NCBI RefSeq assembly: GCF_028463985.1
Contig: NZ_CP116766.1
Span: forward strand, 992,001-1,056,000
Source: Neisseria lisongii
Lineage (GTDB): Bacteria; Pseudomonadota; Gammaproteobacteria; Burkholderiales; Neisseriaceae
Reading direction: 5' to 3'
DNA: 64,000 bases
This document shows, piece by piece, positions 17,154-25,664 of the stretch. The stretch's first letter is position 1. Each line of letters opens with the position of its first letter. The position numbers were made by a program, and so were the translations under genes. A model generated the notes under the pieces. That model worked only from the letters and a program-made list of their open reading frames with translations, was not told where the DNA came from and ran no database searches.

Positions 17154-17645
17154 ATGAATACCCGACACACCGCCATCATCGCACTCGGCAGCAACCTCCA
17201 GCAACCCAAGCAGCAAATCCGTGCCGCACTCGCCGCCATTGCCGCCCATCCACAAATCGAAGTCGAACACATTTCCTCACTCTACCTGAGCAAACCGGTC
17301 GGCTACGACGACCAACCCGACTTCATCAACGCCGTATGTGCCGTCCAAACCACACTGGAAGACAGCGAATTACTCGCCGAGCTCAACCGCATCGAAGCCG
17401 AATTCGGCAGAAAACGCACATTCGCCAACGCTCCCCGCACACTGGATTTAGACATCATCGACTACGCCCACCGACAAAGCAGCGACCCGCACCTGACCCT
17501 CCCCCACCCCCGCGCCCACCTGCGCAGCTTCGTCATGCAGCCACTGGCAGAAATCCTCCCCGATTTCCAACTGGGCAAACACGGCACCGCTGCCGAATTA
17601 GCCCAACACCTCGGCAACGAAGGCATACAGCGATTGCCTGCATAA
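17154..17645 (+). CDS. folK: Hydroxymethyl-dihydropterin pyrophosphokinase FolK
   Basis: Transfers pyrophosphate from ATP to 6-hydroxymethyl-7,8-dihydropterin in folate synthesis. The 163 residues show ALGSNL near the start, SSLYLSKPVGYDDQPDFINAV split across strands, and RTLDLDIIDY with the Mg-binding aspartates, followed by PHPRAHLRSFVM. The start MNTRHTAIIALGSN is chosen over an in-frame ATG 12 codons upstream because family members start just before the first strand. Confidence 0.95.
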   Translation: MNTRHTAIIALGSNLQQPKQQIRAALAAIAAHPQIEVEHISSLYLSKPVGYDDQPDFINAVCAVQTTLEDSELLAELNRIEAEFGRKRTFANAPRTLDLDIIDYAHRQSSDPHLTLPHPRAHLRSFVMQPLAEILPDFQLGKHGTAAELAQHLGNEGIQRLPA

Positions 17646-17649
17646 TAAA

Positions 17650-17727
17650 TATAGTGAAATAATCCCAAACTACACTACAGTATTGGCTTCGCCTTATCGC
17701 ACTATAGTGAATTCACTTTAAAAGTAT
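17650..17727. repeat. Truncated Correia-like element plus an overlapping half-element
   Basis: TATAGTGAAATAATCCCAAA to CGCACTATA (17650-17706) forms a shortened element with the TATAGTGAAATA terminus, also seen at 51326. From 17703 a second terminus, TATAGTGAATTCACTTTAAA, begins without its partner end. It is placed directly after the folK stop. Confidence 0.6.
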
Positions 17728-17740
17728 AACGCCTCAGCGA

Positions 17741-17815
17741 ACCACTCTCCCCGCTAGCAGGACGGAGAACAGTGTTCAGGTAGCGCAACTTACTTCTTAC
17801 CACATATTCTGATTT
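17741..17815. repeat. GC-rich hairpin repeat (subtype a)
   Basis: Contains CCGCTAGCAGGACGGAGAAC, AGTGTTCAGGTAGCGCAACT and CATATTCTGA, matching the copy at 60921-61015 and more distantly those at 32708 and 40234. It directly follows a CREE half-element. Confidence 0.55.
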
Positions 17816-17980
17816 CCTACTGTCATTGACTTGCCGATTTGTACAGAAAATTCGGTGTTTTAACTATAGGTGAATACCTAGGTTAATCTATTTATTAAAC
17901 CAAATTGTCAACAACGCCCTATCAAAAAATGCTAAGATAACCGCCATATTTTGCTTACAGACATCAAACGGAATTTCCCT

Positions 17981-19168
17981 ATGAACACCCTGTTAAACCA
18001 ACTCCAACCCTATCCTTTTGCCCGTTTGCGGGAAGCCATGCAGGGGCTGGCTGCGCCCGAAGGCATGAGTGCCGTGCCGCTGCATATCGGCGAACCGAAA
18101 CACCCTGCGCCCAAAGTCGTTACCGATGCGCTGACCGCTGCTTTGCCCGAACTGGAAAAATATCCGCTGACCGCAGGTCTTCCCGAATTGCGCCAAGCCT
18201 GCGCCGACTGGCTCAAACGCCGTTACGACGGTTTAACTGTCAATCCCGAAACCGAAATCTTGCCGGTTTTGGGTAGCCGGGAAGCCCTGTTTTCCTTTAT
18301 CCAAACCGTGTTGAACCCCGTTTCAGACGGCCTCAAGCCGGTCGTTGTCAGCCCCAACCCGTTTTACCAGATTTACGAAGGGGCAACCATTTTAGGCGGC
18401 GGCGAAATCCATTTCGCCAACTGTCCCGCCCCATCGTTCAACCCCGATTGGAACAGCATTCCCGAAGATGTTTGGCAACGCACCCGCTTGGTATTGGTCT
18501 GCTCGCCCAACAATCCGAGCGGCAGCGTGTTGCAGCTTGAGGACTGGCAGCAACTCTTTGCCCTGCAAGACCGCTACGGCTTCATTATCGGCTCGGACGA
18601 ATGCTATTCCGAAATCTATTTTGACGGCAACAAACCCATCGGCTGTCTGCAGGCGGCAGCACAATCCGGCCGCAGCTATCAAAATCTGGTCATGTTTACC
18701 AGCCTTTCCAAACGCTCCAACGTCCCCGGTATGCGTTCGGGTTTCGTTGCCGGCGATGCCGGTTTGCTGAAAAACTTCCTGCTCTACCGCACCTACCACG
18801 GCAGCGCCATGAGCATTCCCGTGCAGCGTGCCAGCATTGCGGCATGGAACGATGAAGAACACGTCAGCGCCAACCGCCGCCTGTATCAGGAAAAATTCGA
18901 CAAAGTCATTCCGATTTTGAAACAAGTGTTTGATGTCGATATGCCCGACGCTTCATTTTACATCTGGCTGAAAATTCCCGACGGCGACGACTTGGCATTT
19001 GCCAAAAAACTATGGCAGCAAGCCGCCATTCAAGTATTACCCGGCCGCTTCCTCGCCCGTGAAACCGAACAGGGCAACCCCGGCGCAGGCTATGTCCGCA
19101 TTGCCTTGGTTGCCGATGTAAACAGCTGCATCAAAGCCGCCGAAACCATCGTTTCACTCTACCGCTAA
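17981..19168 (+). CDS. dapC: Succinyldiaminopimelate aminotransferase DapC (class I/II aminotransferase)
   Basis: PLP enzyme expected to transaminate N-succinyl-2-amino-6-ketopimelate in lysine and meso-diaminopimelate synthesis. The 395 residues contain the fold-type I features SPNNPSG (175-181), SDECYSEIYF and the PLP lysine K244 in TSLSKRSNVPG. MNTLLNQLQPYPFARLREAM resembles neisserial DapC. The start is chosen over an ATG ten codons upstream. An in-frame DUS encodes VSDGLK at 114-119. Other class I aminotransferase substrates cannot be excluded from sequence alone. Confidence 0.88.
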   Translation: MNTLLNQLQPYPFARLREAMQGLAAPEGMSAVPLHIGEPKHPAPKVVTDALTAALPELEKYPLTAGLPELRQACADWLKRRYDGLTVNPETEILPVLGSREALFSFIQTVLNPVSDGLKPVVVSPNPFYQIYEGATILGGGEIHFANCPAPSFNPDWNSIPEDVWQRTRLVLVCSPNNPSGSVLQLEDWQQLFALQDRYGFIIGSDECYSEIYFDGNKPIGCLQAAAQSGRSYQNLVMFTSLSKRSNVPGMRSGFVAGDAGLLKNFLLYRTYHGSAMSIPVQRASIAAWNDEEHVSANRRLYQEKFDKVIPILKQVFDVDMPDASFYIWLKIPDGDDLAFAKKLWQQAAIQVLPGRFLARETEQGNPGAGYVRIALVADVNSCIKAAETIVSLYR

Positions 19169-19175
19169 CCTATTC

Positions 19176-19302
19176 ATGCCGTCTGAAAACGAGCGAAGCG
19201 AGTTTCTGCGCAGCTAAAACGAACGGCGTGAGTTTCTGCAAAGCTAAAACAAGTGAAACGGGTTTTGCGAAGCTAAAACTGTAAGTTTCACTAAAAGCTA
19301 AA
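19176..19302. repeat. DUS-linked GCGAAGCG/TTTCTGCG repeat cluster
   Basis: After a DUS, the motif GAGCGAAGCGAGTTTCTGCG-CAGCTAAAAC is followed by degenerate copies (GAACGGCGTGAGTTTCTGCA..., AAGTGAAACGGGTTTTGCG...). Similar clusters are at 22270, 32808, 40436 and 54913. Confidence 0.6.
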
Positions 19303-19445
19303 AGAAACACAGCCAATCCCCATTTTCAGACGGCCTCCAATTAATGGCGGCACTTAATCGCCGCCATTGATTTTTCAAACTTGCCCCACATCATCTTTCC
19401 TACTAAAATTTTCCCGTTCCCCTCCCCAAACAACAAAGGAAAATC

Positions 19446-20225
19446 ATGCTTTTCGTGCTTTCTCCCGCCAAAAACCTCAACGAAACAGACCCGGCTCCCA
19501 TCAAAAAATACACCCAAGCCGACTTGCTGCAGGAATCCGAACTGCTGATGCAGCAACTAAGCCGCCTTGCCCCGCAGCAACTGGCCGAACTGATGCACGT
19601 TTCCGACAAAATCGCCCTGCTCAATGCCGAACGCAACGCCGCATGGCAGCTACCGTTTACCCCCGACAACGCCAAACAAGCCGTATATATGTTCAACGGC
19701 GATGTGTACGAAGGCCTAAACGCCGCCACCCTCAGCCCAACGCAAACCGACTACCTGCAAAACCACGTCCGCCTGCTTTCCGGTCTCTACGGCTTATTGC
19801 GCCCGCTGGATTTAATCCAGCCCTACCGCCTCGAAATGGGTACACCGTTTGCCAACAGCCGAGGCAAAAACCTGTACGAATTTTGGGGCGGCCGCATTAC
19901 CGAGCTGCTGAACCAAACACTTGAAGCCGCCGACAGCCGGATACTGATTAACCTTGCCTCGCAGGAATACTTCAAATCCGTACAAACCAAAGCCCTCAAC
20001 GCCCGCCTGATTACCCCCGTTTTCAAAGACGAAAAAAACGGCCAATTCAAAATCATCAGCTTCTACGCCAAACGTGCCAGAGGTTTAATGGTGCGCTACG
20101 CCGCCGAACACTGCATCACCGATCCCGAACAACTGAAAAACTTCGACAGCGAAGGCTACGTTTTCCACCCCGCTTCGTCCAGCGAACAAGAGTGGGTCTT
20201 TATCCGGGAACAACAATCGCATTAA
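19446..20225 (+). CDS. yaaA: Peroxide stress protein YaaA (DUF328)
   Basis: In E. coli YaaA limits free iron and DNA damage during peroxide stress and can bind DNA. The 259 residues match the family over their whole length: MLFVLSPAKNL at the N-terminus, YGLLRPLDLIQPYRLEMG, LINLASQEYFK and GLMVRYAAE. The ATG follows AAGGA. The gene is monocistronic; the tandem tRNA-Ser genes lie downstream. Confidence 0.95.
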   Translation: MLFVLSPAKNLNETDPAPIKKYTQADLLQESELLMQQLSRLAPQQLAELMHVSDKIALLNAERNAAWQLPFTPDNAKQAVYMFNGDVYEGLNAATLSPTQTDYLQNHVRLLSGLYGLLRPLDLIQPYRLEMGTPFANSRGKNLYEFWGGRITELLNQTLEAADSRILINLASQEYFKSVQTKALNARLITPVFKDEKNGQFKIISFYAKRARGLMVRYAAEHCITDPEQLKNFDSEGYVFHPASSSEQEWVFIREQQSH

Positions 20226-20260
20226 AAACAAAAAATTAAATCTTTTTCTTCCCGCCAGAC

Positions 20261-20289
20261 TTGGCAAAAGGGAAAAATTTGATTAATAT
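20261..20289 (+). promoter_or_regulatory. Predicted promoter of the tandem tRNA-Ser genes
   Basis: TTGGCA at 20261-20266, a 17-bp spacer and TAATAT at 20284-20289, ending 16 bp before the first tRNA gene. Confidence 0.6.
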
Positions 20290-20305
20290 ACACGCTTCAA
20301 GAAAA

Positions 20306-20396
<91 letters not shown>

Positions 20397-20415
20397 TTCT
20401 TGAAATCCTTAAACA

Positions 20416-20506
<91 letters not shown>

Positions 20507-20511
20507 AATAT

Positions 20512-20542
20512 AAAAAAGCTGCTCATTCGAGCAGCTTTTTTT
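20512..20542 (+). terminator. Rho-independent terminator of the tRNA-Ser pair
   Basis: AAAAAAGCTGCTC, a 4-nt ATTC loop and GAGCAGCTTTTTTT form a strong hairpin with a T-run. Confidence 0.9.
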
Positions 20543-20646
20543 ATGGTTAGATAAAAACCATTCAGAGAAAATCATATTCAACTTAATGAAGTTAATAGAA
20601 AAATTAAAAATATTCCGGTAAGTTTTTCAAATAAAAATAAGCTCTG

Positions 20647-20675
20647 GCCGTCTGAAAACCATGTTTTCAGACGGC
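20647..20675 (-). terminator. DUS inverted-repeat hairpin downstream of the small secreted protein gene
   Basis: GCCGTCTGAAAAC and GTTTTCAGACGGC flank a very short loop, about 95 bp beyond the stop of the minus-strand gene at 20769. Confidence 0.6.
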
Positions 20676-20768
20676 TTAAATGTGCATTAAACCAAAAAAC
20701 AAACAAGAATAAGTTACATCACTCTGCTGCATACGATTTTCCCAAACCTACGGCTGCTGTACCTAAGA

Positions 20769-21173
20769 TTAGTATCCTAACTTTAACGTATTTAAATTAC
20801 ACTTTACATCAGCTATTTCATTGCCTTTATTATAAACACTCACTCCAGCAAAATCTCTACCATCATCAGATGTACCAAAAGAAATGTCATAAGTATAGGT
20901 GCCATTTTTTAAAGTATACCAAGTTCCACCAACGCCACCATAGGCACTATGCTCTTCCACCTCAACTTCATTTAGCGCTTTTCTTAATATAATTTCTGGA
21001 GACTTTAAATTCCTTCCAAATGAATAGGTATAATAATTATCTGATTTAGTAAGAAAAATTTGTTTCCCCGTATTTGTTTTACAATAAAAAACAAGCTGGC
21101 CATCATTCGCATAAGCCGTGTTAAATATTAAACCCATAACTGCTAAAAAGAAAATTTTGCCTAATTTTTTCAT
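20769..21173 (-). CDS. Small secreted protein of unknown function
   Basis: I do not recognise this 134-residue protein. It has a signal peptide (MKKLGKIFFLAVMGLIFNTAYA, cleavage probably after AYA), so the mature form of about 112 residues should be periplasmic or exported. There are two cysteines in the mature part (FYCKTN and VKCNL), which could form a disulfide linking its ends. It is rich in Tyr, Gly and Asn. The start at 21173 is preferred because GGAG lies 8 bp upstream; an ATG four codons earlier overlaps that site. It is markedly AT-rich and sits next to the tRNA-Ser pair, which suggests acquisition. Confidence 0.75.
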   Translation of the reverse strand: MKKLGKIFFLAVMGLIFNTAYANDGQLVFYCKTNTGKQIFLTKSDNYYTYSFGRNLKSPEIILRKALNEVEVEEHSAYGGVGGTWYTLKNGTYTYDISFGTSDDGRDFAGVSVYNKGNEIADVKCNLNTLKLGY

Positions 21174-21320
21174 ATAAAACTCCATTTTATATTGATTTTA
21201 AATAATATTTAAGATCACATACTAGCATCAAAAAGTGTAGAAATTAATTATTTTTATAGATATTGAATTTGTTCTTGCCCATTTCTTAATCAACTCGATT
21301 TATTATCGAAAATTCAATCT

Positions 21321-21358
21321 GATAATCAGCTTTTCCACAAGCTGTTCACATCTTCTTC
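21321..21358. repeat. 38-bp intergenic repeat with a DnaA-box-like core, copy 1
   Basis: GATAATCAGCTTTTCCACAA-GCTGTTCACATCTTCTTC is identical to 60836-60873, with weaker similarity extending on both sides. TTTTCCACA fits the DnaA box consensus TTWTNCACA. It lies upstream of the small secreted protein gene and downstream of hpnC. Confidence 0.65.
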
Positions 21359-21394
21359 TATTTTTCTGTGTATTTTCAGACGGCCTTCCGTGGG

Positions 21395-22210
21395 CTATTT
21401 TTTCAAAAATGCCCGTTTGAGCATGATGAAACGGTCTCGTTTGTCCAATATCGGGCGGTTGTGGAATACGTCGTATTGGGCGGCATCGAGTTTTTGCAGA
21501 ATCAGTTGCCCGCCGATAATAATCATGCGCAGCTCGAAGCCGATTCGGCCTTTCAGGGTTTTGCCCAAGGGCGAACCGGCCTGCAGCATTTTGAACGTGC
21601 GGCTGCATTGGTAGGCCATCAGACGGCGGAAGGCGAAATCAGCGTTGCCCTCGGCGATGTGTGTTTCGCTGACTTTGAATTTTTCCATATCGTCTAAAGG
21701 CAGGTAAATCCGCCCTTTTTGCCAGTCGGCGGCAATGTCTTGCCAAAAGTTAATCAGTTGCAGGGCGGTACAGATGCCGTCGCTTTGGGCGATGCTCAAA
21801 GGGTCGTTGCAGCCGTAGAGGTGCAGCATCATTCTGCCGACGGGATTGGCGGAACGGCGGCAATAATCGACCAATTCGCCGAAATTTTGGTAGCGTTTTT
21901 TTTCGATGTCTTGGCAAAATGCCGACAATAAATCGTAAAACGGTTCGAGCGGCATTTGAAACGGGCGGACGGCTTCCCGTTCGAGCCGCTGCATCAGTTC
22001 GGTTTGCGGGGTTTGCTTTGCGGCAATCCGATCAAGTTCGGCACGCAGGGCGGCCAGTTGTTCCAAGCGGCGGCTGTCGCTCAAGTTGCCCTCGTCCGCC
22101 CAATCGTCTGCGGTGCGGGCAAAGGCATAAATGGCGTGTATCGGGCGGCGTAGGCGGCGGGGCAAGGCCCATGAGCCGACGGGGAAATTTTCGTAATGTT
22201 CGACAGACAT
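21395..22210 (-). CDS. hpnC: Squalene synthase HpnC-type (squalene/phytoene synthase family)
   Basis: HpnC, with HpnD and HpnE, makes squalene from farnesyl diphosphate in many bacteria. The 271 residues contain the first Asp-rich motif DDWAD (35-39) and the second, NFWQDIAADW, both needed to bind Mg-diphosphate. The opening MSVEHYENFPVGSWALPRRLR is typical of HpnC. The start at 22210 is chosen over a 19-codon extension. No hpnD, hpnE or squalene-hopene cyclase is adjacent. The product in this organism is therefore not established. Confidence 0.85.
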   Translation of the reverse strand: MSVEHYENFPVGSWALPRRLRRPIHAIYAFARTADDWADEGNLSDSRRLEQLAALRAELDRIAAKQTPQTELMQRLEREAVRPFQMPLEPFYDLLSAFCQDIEKKRYQNFGELVDYCRRSANPVGRMMLHLYGCNDPLSIAQSDGICTALQLINFWQDIAADWQKGRIYLPLDDMEKFKVSETHIAEGNADFAFRRLMAYQCSRTFKMLQAGSPLGKTLKGRIGFELRMIIIGGQLILQKLDAAQYDVFHNRPILDKRDRFIMLKRAFLKK

Positions 22211-22269
22211 TGTGTTTTCGCTAAAAGTGGTTTTGATAGGGTTTTCGGGTGAATTACGGCTTCGCAAAA

Positions 22270-22361
22270 AGCTGTCTCGCTCGTTTTGGAGAAACCTGCG
22301 GTTTTAGCTGCACAGAAACTTGCTTCGCTCGTTTTAGCGAAACCTGCGGTTTTCAGACGGC
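22270..22361. repeat. DUS-linked GCGAAGCG/TTTCTGCG repeat cluster, reverse orientation
   Basis: Reverse-complement copies of the motif in 19176-19302: TCGCTCGTTTTGGAGAAACC, TGCGGTTTTAGCTGCACAGA, CTTGCTTCGCTCGTTTTAGC, ending at a DUS. Placed between hpnC and cls. Confidence 0.6.
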
Positions 22362-22383
22362 TTTTATCCTCGGTTAAATGGTA

Positions 22384-23877
22384 TCACAACAGCGGACTCA
22401 TCAGGCGGACGGTGTTTTCTACCAGCATCCACCATTTGGAACGCTGTTGCCAGCCTTTGACGGTAATGCAGTGGCTTTCGGCAAGATAGTTTTGCTGCAA
22501 TGCGTACACTTGGCGGTTGATGTCCTGATTATAAACCGCCAAACTGATTTCCAAATTAAGGAAAAAGCTGCGCATATCCATGTTCACTGTGCCGAATAAC
22601 ACGTAATCGTCATCAACCGTCATGGTTTTGGCGTGCAGCAGGCCGCCGTGGAACAGGGTCAGGTGTACGCCGGCTTCGAGCAGCAGCGGATAGTAGGCTC
22701 GGGAAGCATAGCGCACCATCAGCGAATCGACTTTCTCGGGCAAAATCAGGGTAACGTCCACGCCCCGTTTGGCGGCCATGGTCAGCGCCATCAGCAGCGG
22801 TTCGTCCGGCACAAAATACGGTGTGGTAATGGTAATTTGGCGGTTGGCGGCATGAATGGCGGCGATAATGGTTTCGTAAATCACATGGTCGTTTTGGGCG
22901 GGCGCAGAGGGAATCACTTGGGCGGTAATGCTGCCCTGTTTCATTTTATCGGGCAACATGGCGGCAATCCGCTCTTCGTTTTTGCGCAGATAATCCTGAA
23001 TGCCGTGCAGCTTATCATCGTTTTCCACCGCCACATCAGCAAAAAATACCGCTGCCATTTCCAATACCATCGGGCCGGTGCAGCGCATCATCACATCCAC
23101 CCATTCGCCGACACCGGAATTTTTCTTGAAAAATTTGGGATCGACCAGATTAAAGCTGCCGGTATAACCGATTTTTCCGTCCACAATCAAAATCTTGCGG
23201 TGGTTGCGCAAATCAGTACGGGTAAACAGCGTGCGCAGCAGCCCCACCGGCAACGATTCGTCAATCTGTACGCCCGCCTGTTTCAACTTTGCATACCAAG
23301 TGCTGTCGAAAAAGCTGCGGCTGCCTACTGCGTCTGCCAAAATGCTGCAGTCCACGCCCCGCTGTGCGGCTTCGGCCACGGCTTGAAGCAGCGTTTCAAT
23401 CCGTCCTTTCGGTTCGATAATGTAAAACACCAACATGCAGGAATATTCGGCGGAACGGATGTCCGCCAGCATGGTTTCGATAATATCGTCGGTTGTGGAA
23501 AGCAGCCGCATGGCGTTGTGGGCGGTTGCGCCCAAACCGGTGGCACTTTCCGCCGCCCTGCTGATACCCCGATAAGTCGGCGGCAAGGTTTCTCTTGCGT
23601 GTCCGTACATACCCGACAGATAGGTTGTGCCGAAACTTTGATAAAAACGGCTCATCTCGCCGCTGCGTTTGGCCCGTGCCGTTCCCAAACGGGGTTCGCC
23701 AATCAACAGATACGCCACCGTGCCGAACAGGGGAAACAGAAACAGGATAATCAGCCATGCAAAAGTCGAGCCGATATTTTTCTGTTTATACAATACCCGC
23801 AGCATACACATCAACGCCGCCGAGGTGTGCAGCACTAAAAATACCGTAGCCCATTCGATTTTCATAAAAAAAGCCAT
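22384..23877 (-). CDS. cls: Cardiolipin synthase (phospholipase D superfamily)
   Basis: Makes cardiolipin from phosphatidylglycerol at the inner membrane. The 497 residues have two N-terminal membrane helices and two HKD motifs, NHRKILIVDGKIGYTG and LHAKTMTVDDDYVLFG, the duplicated PLD active site. The start MAFFMKIEWATVF follows GGAG; an alternative is the Met four residues later. A 65-codon upstream extension would run into the DUS terminator and lepB and is rejected. Confidence 0.94.
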   Translation of the reverse strand: MAFFMKIEWATVFLVLHTSAALMCMLRVLYKQKNIGSTFAWLIILFLFPLFGTVAYLLIGEPRLGTARAKRSGEMSRFYQSFGTTYLSGMYGHARETLPPTYRGISRAAESATGLGATAHNAMRLLSTTDDIIETMLADIRSAEYSCMLVFYIIEPKGRIETLLQAVAEAAQRGVDCSILADAVGSRSFFDSTWYAKLKQAGVQIDESLPVGLLRTLFTRTDLRNHRKILIVDGKIGYTGSFNLVDPKFFKKNSGVGEWVDVMMRCTGPMVLEMAAVFFADVAVENDDKLHGIQDYLRKNEERIAAMLPDKMKQGSITAQVIPSAPAQNDHVIYETIIAAIHAANRQITITTPYFVPDEPLLMALTMAAKRGVDVTLILPEKVDSLMVRYASRAYYPLLLEAGVHLTLFHGGLLHAKTMTVDDDYVLFGTVNMDMRSFFLNLEISLAVYNQDINRQVYALQQNYLAESHCITVKGWQQRSKWWMLVENTVRLMSPLL

Positions 23878-23903
23878 GTTTGCTCCAAGCGTTTGTGTGA
23901 TAA

Positions 23904-23944
23904 AGGCCGTCTGAAAACGACACAACGGCGTTTTCAGACGGCCT
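23904..23944 (-). terminator. DUS inverted-repeat terminator of lepB
   Basis: AGGCCGTCTGAAAACG and CGTTTTCAGACGGCCT form a strong stem in the 98-bp gap between lepB and cls. Confidence 0.75.
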
Positions 23945-23975
23945 CCCCTGATTTTTTTATTATTTAAACCCTGAA

Positions 23976-24962
23976 TTAGTGGATTTTGCTGCCGATTCGG
24001 CTCAAATCGCCGAAGTTCATCCAGATAAAAAAGGCTTTTCCGACAATGAATTTGTCGTCCACAAATCCCCAATAGCGGGAATCTTCGCTGTTGTCCCGAT
24101 TGTCGCCCATCATGAAATAATGCCCTTGCGGTACTTTACAGGTAAATGCCGAACCGTCCGGCTCGTATTGGCAATGTTCACGATACGGGAAGGTATTGCG
24201 TACATTTTGCGGAATAAAGCTCGGCAATTCGTCCATTTTCAGCACTTGGAAACTGTGTCCGCCGATCTGTTCCCGATAAGATTCGGTTACGATGTCCACC
24301 ACGCCGTAACGCTGGGTATTTTCGGCATAACTCAAACTTCCTTCCGGCTGTTCGGCAACGGTTTCGCCGTTAATCGTCAAAACTTTATTCCGATATTCCA
24401 CCGTATCGCCCGGCAAACCGATCACCCGTTTGATGTAGTTGATGTCGGGATTTTCCGGATAGTTGAACACCGCCACATCGCCCCGCCCGACTTTGCCGGT
24501 TTCAATCAATACGTTATTAATAATCGGCGTACGGATCCCGTAGGAAAATTTATTGACCAAAATAAAATCGCCGACCACCAGCCCCGGCCGCATCGAACTG
24601 GACGGAATTTGAAACGGCTCGACCACAAATGCCCGCACGACAAACACCAGCAGAATAATCGGAAAAAAGCCGCTCATATAATCGCTCAAAGGATTCGGAT
24701 CGCGATGGTCGGGAGCGTTTTTCAGACGGCCTTTGTGCAGCAGCCACAATACGCCGGAGACTGCCACAAAAATCAGCAGCACGGCGGTAAAGCTCATAAA
24801 TGATGAAAGCAGCCCGAACAAGCCCGCCAATACCAGCAGATACGCCCATTGCAGGCCGTTGCTCCATTGCCCGTTTTCGCCGCGCTCTTTGCTGCTTTTC
24901 ACATACAGCACCACGCCGATGATGATGGCGGCAACCGCAGCCAGTAATAGTTTAGAACTCAT
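23976..24962 (-). CDS. lepB: Signal peptidase I
   Basis: Cleaves type I signal peptides on the periplasmic face of the inner membrane. The 328 residues include two to three N-terminal membrane segments, the catalytic Ser123 in PSSSMRPG, the general base Lys178 in YIKRVIGLPGD, and box E GDNRDNSEDSRYWGFV. A DUS in frame encodes KGRLKN at about 77-82, in the loop after the second helix. The start follows GAGGTG. It follows lepA and the alarmone synthetase-like gene on the same strand. Confidence 0.96.
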   Translation of the reverse strand: MSSKLLLAAVAAIIIGVVLYVKSSKERGENGQWSNGLQWAYLLVLAGLFGLLSSFMSFTAVLLIFVAVSGVLWLLHKGRLKNAPDHRDPNPLSDYMSGFFPIILLVFVVRAFVVEPFQIPSSSMRPGLVVGDFILVNKFSYGIRTPIINNVLIETGKVGRGDVAVFNYPENPDINYIKRVIGLPGDTVEYRNKVLTINGETVAEQPEGSLSYAENTQRYGVVDIVTESYREQIGGHSFQVLKMDELPSFIPQNVRNTFPYREHCQYEPDGSAFTCKVPQGHYFMMGDNRDNSEDSRYWGFVDDKFIVGKAFFIWMNFGDLSRIGSKIH

Positions 24963-25019
24963 GTGTTATCACCTCTTGTCAATCGTTAGGCCGTCTGAAA
25001 ACAGGAAACGGCATAAGCG

Positions 25020-25616
25020 TTATTTGGTTTGCTGCTGCACTGCATACTGCTGCACAAAATTCCGTTTGTACGCAATATGGTTGCGGATATTTTCCGCAGC
25101 ATCTTTTTCGTCCCAAATCTGCAATTCCCACGGATAGTAAAAATTGCTGGCATTTTTAAAGTAAACATGGATACCGATATAGCCGCAGACATCGCGCAGA
25201 TACCAGTTTTTCAAACCGTATTGCGTTTTCCAGCCATCCAAGCGGTTTAATATTTCCGCAATATCCGGCGAGGGCAAAATCACCCGTGCGCCGAAAATAT
25301 CGTTCAAAATATTATTCACCGGATATTGGTTTTCCCTCGCCAGATAGCGGCGGATTTTGTCTTCGATACTTTCGCCGGTTTTGACACGGTAGAAAAAATC
25401 AATGCCCCGAATATCGGCAAACGCCAGATAATCGTTTACCGCCTCATGCAGATTCAGCCGGTAAGACAAAATATGTGCCACCGACACTTTGTGCAGCGTA
25501 TGGCTGAGATTGATTTTTTCCACCTTGCCGGTTTCAAAATAATCCTGCGAATATTGGGCATGGATTAAGTTGATTTCACGGATCAGGCGTTCGGTTTTTT
25601 CGACATTGGTTTCCAT
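25020..25616 (-). CDS. RelA/SpoT-like small alarmone synthetase candidate
   Basis: A 198-residue protein with a single RelA/SpoT-type synthetase domain and no N-terminal hydrolase or C-terminal regulatory domains. Visible motifs are the ATP-side FYRVKTGESIEDKIRRY (75-91), NDIFGARV with Asp106, GYIGIHVYF with Tyr146 (guanine-stacking position), and ELQIWD with Glu164; Asp106 and Glu164 correspond to the catalytic Asp and Glu of RelA. Activity as a (p)ppGpp synthetase is inferred, not shown. A GGGA site precedes the ATG. The gene lies 48 bp after lepA and 57 bp before lepB, so probably in the same transcript. Confidence 0.78.
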   Translation of the reverse strand: METNVEKTERLIREINLIHAQYSQDYFETGKVEKINLSHTLHKVSVAHILSYRLNLHEAVNDYLAFADIRGIDFFYRVKTGESIEDKIRRYLARENQYPVNNILNDIFGARVILPSPDIAEILNRLDGWKTQYGLKNWYLRDVCGYIGIHVYFKNASNFYYPWELQIWDEKDAAENIRNHIAYKRNFVQQYAVQQQTK

Positions 25617-25664
25617 GTTTTCCCGCTTTAAGGCCGTCTGAAAATGCTGCTCTCAGACTTTGCC

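Noticed and set aside
22633..23838. 401-codon plus-strand frame opposite cls
   Set aside because: Mirror of the cls coding frame; rich in His and Gln, without ribosome site or family similarity. The cls protein with two HKD motifs is clearly the real product.
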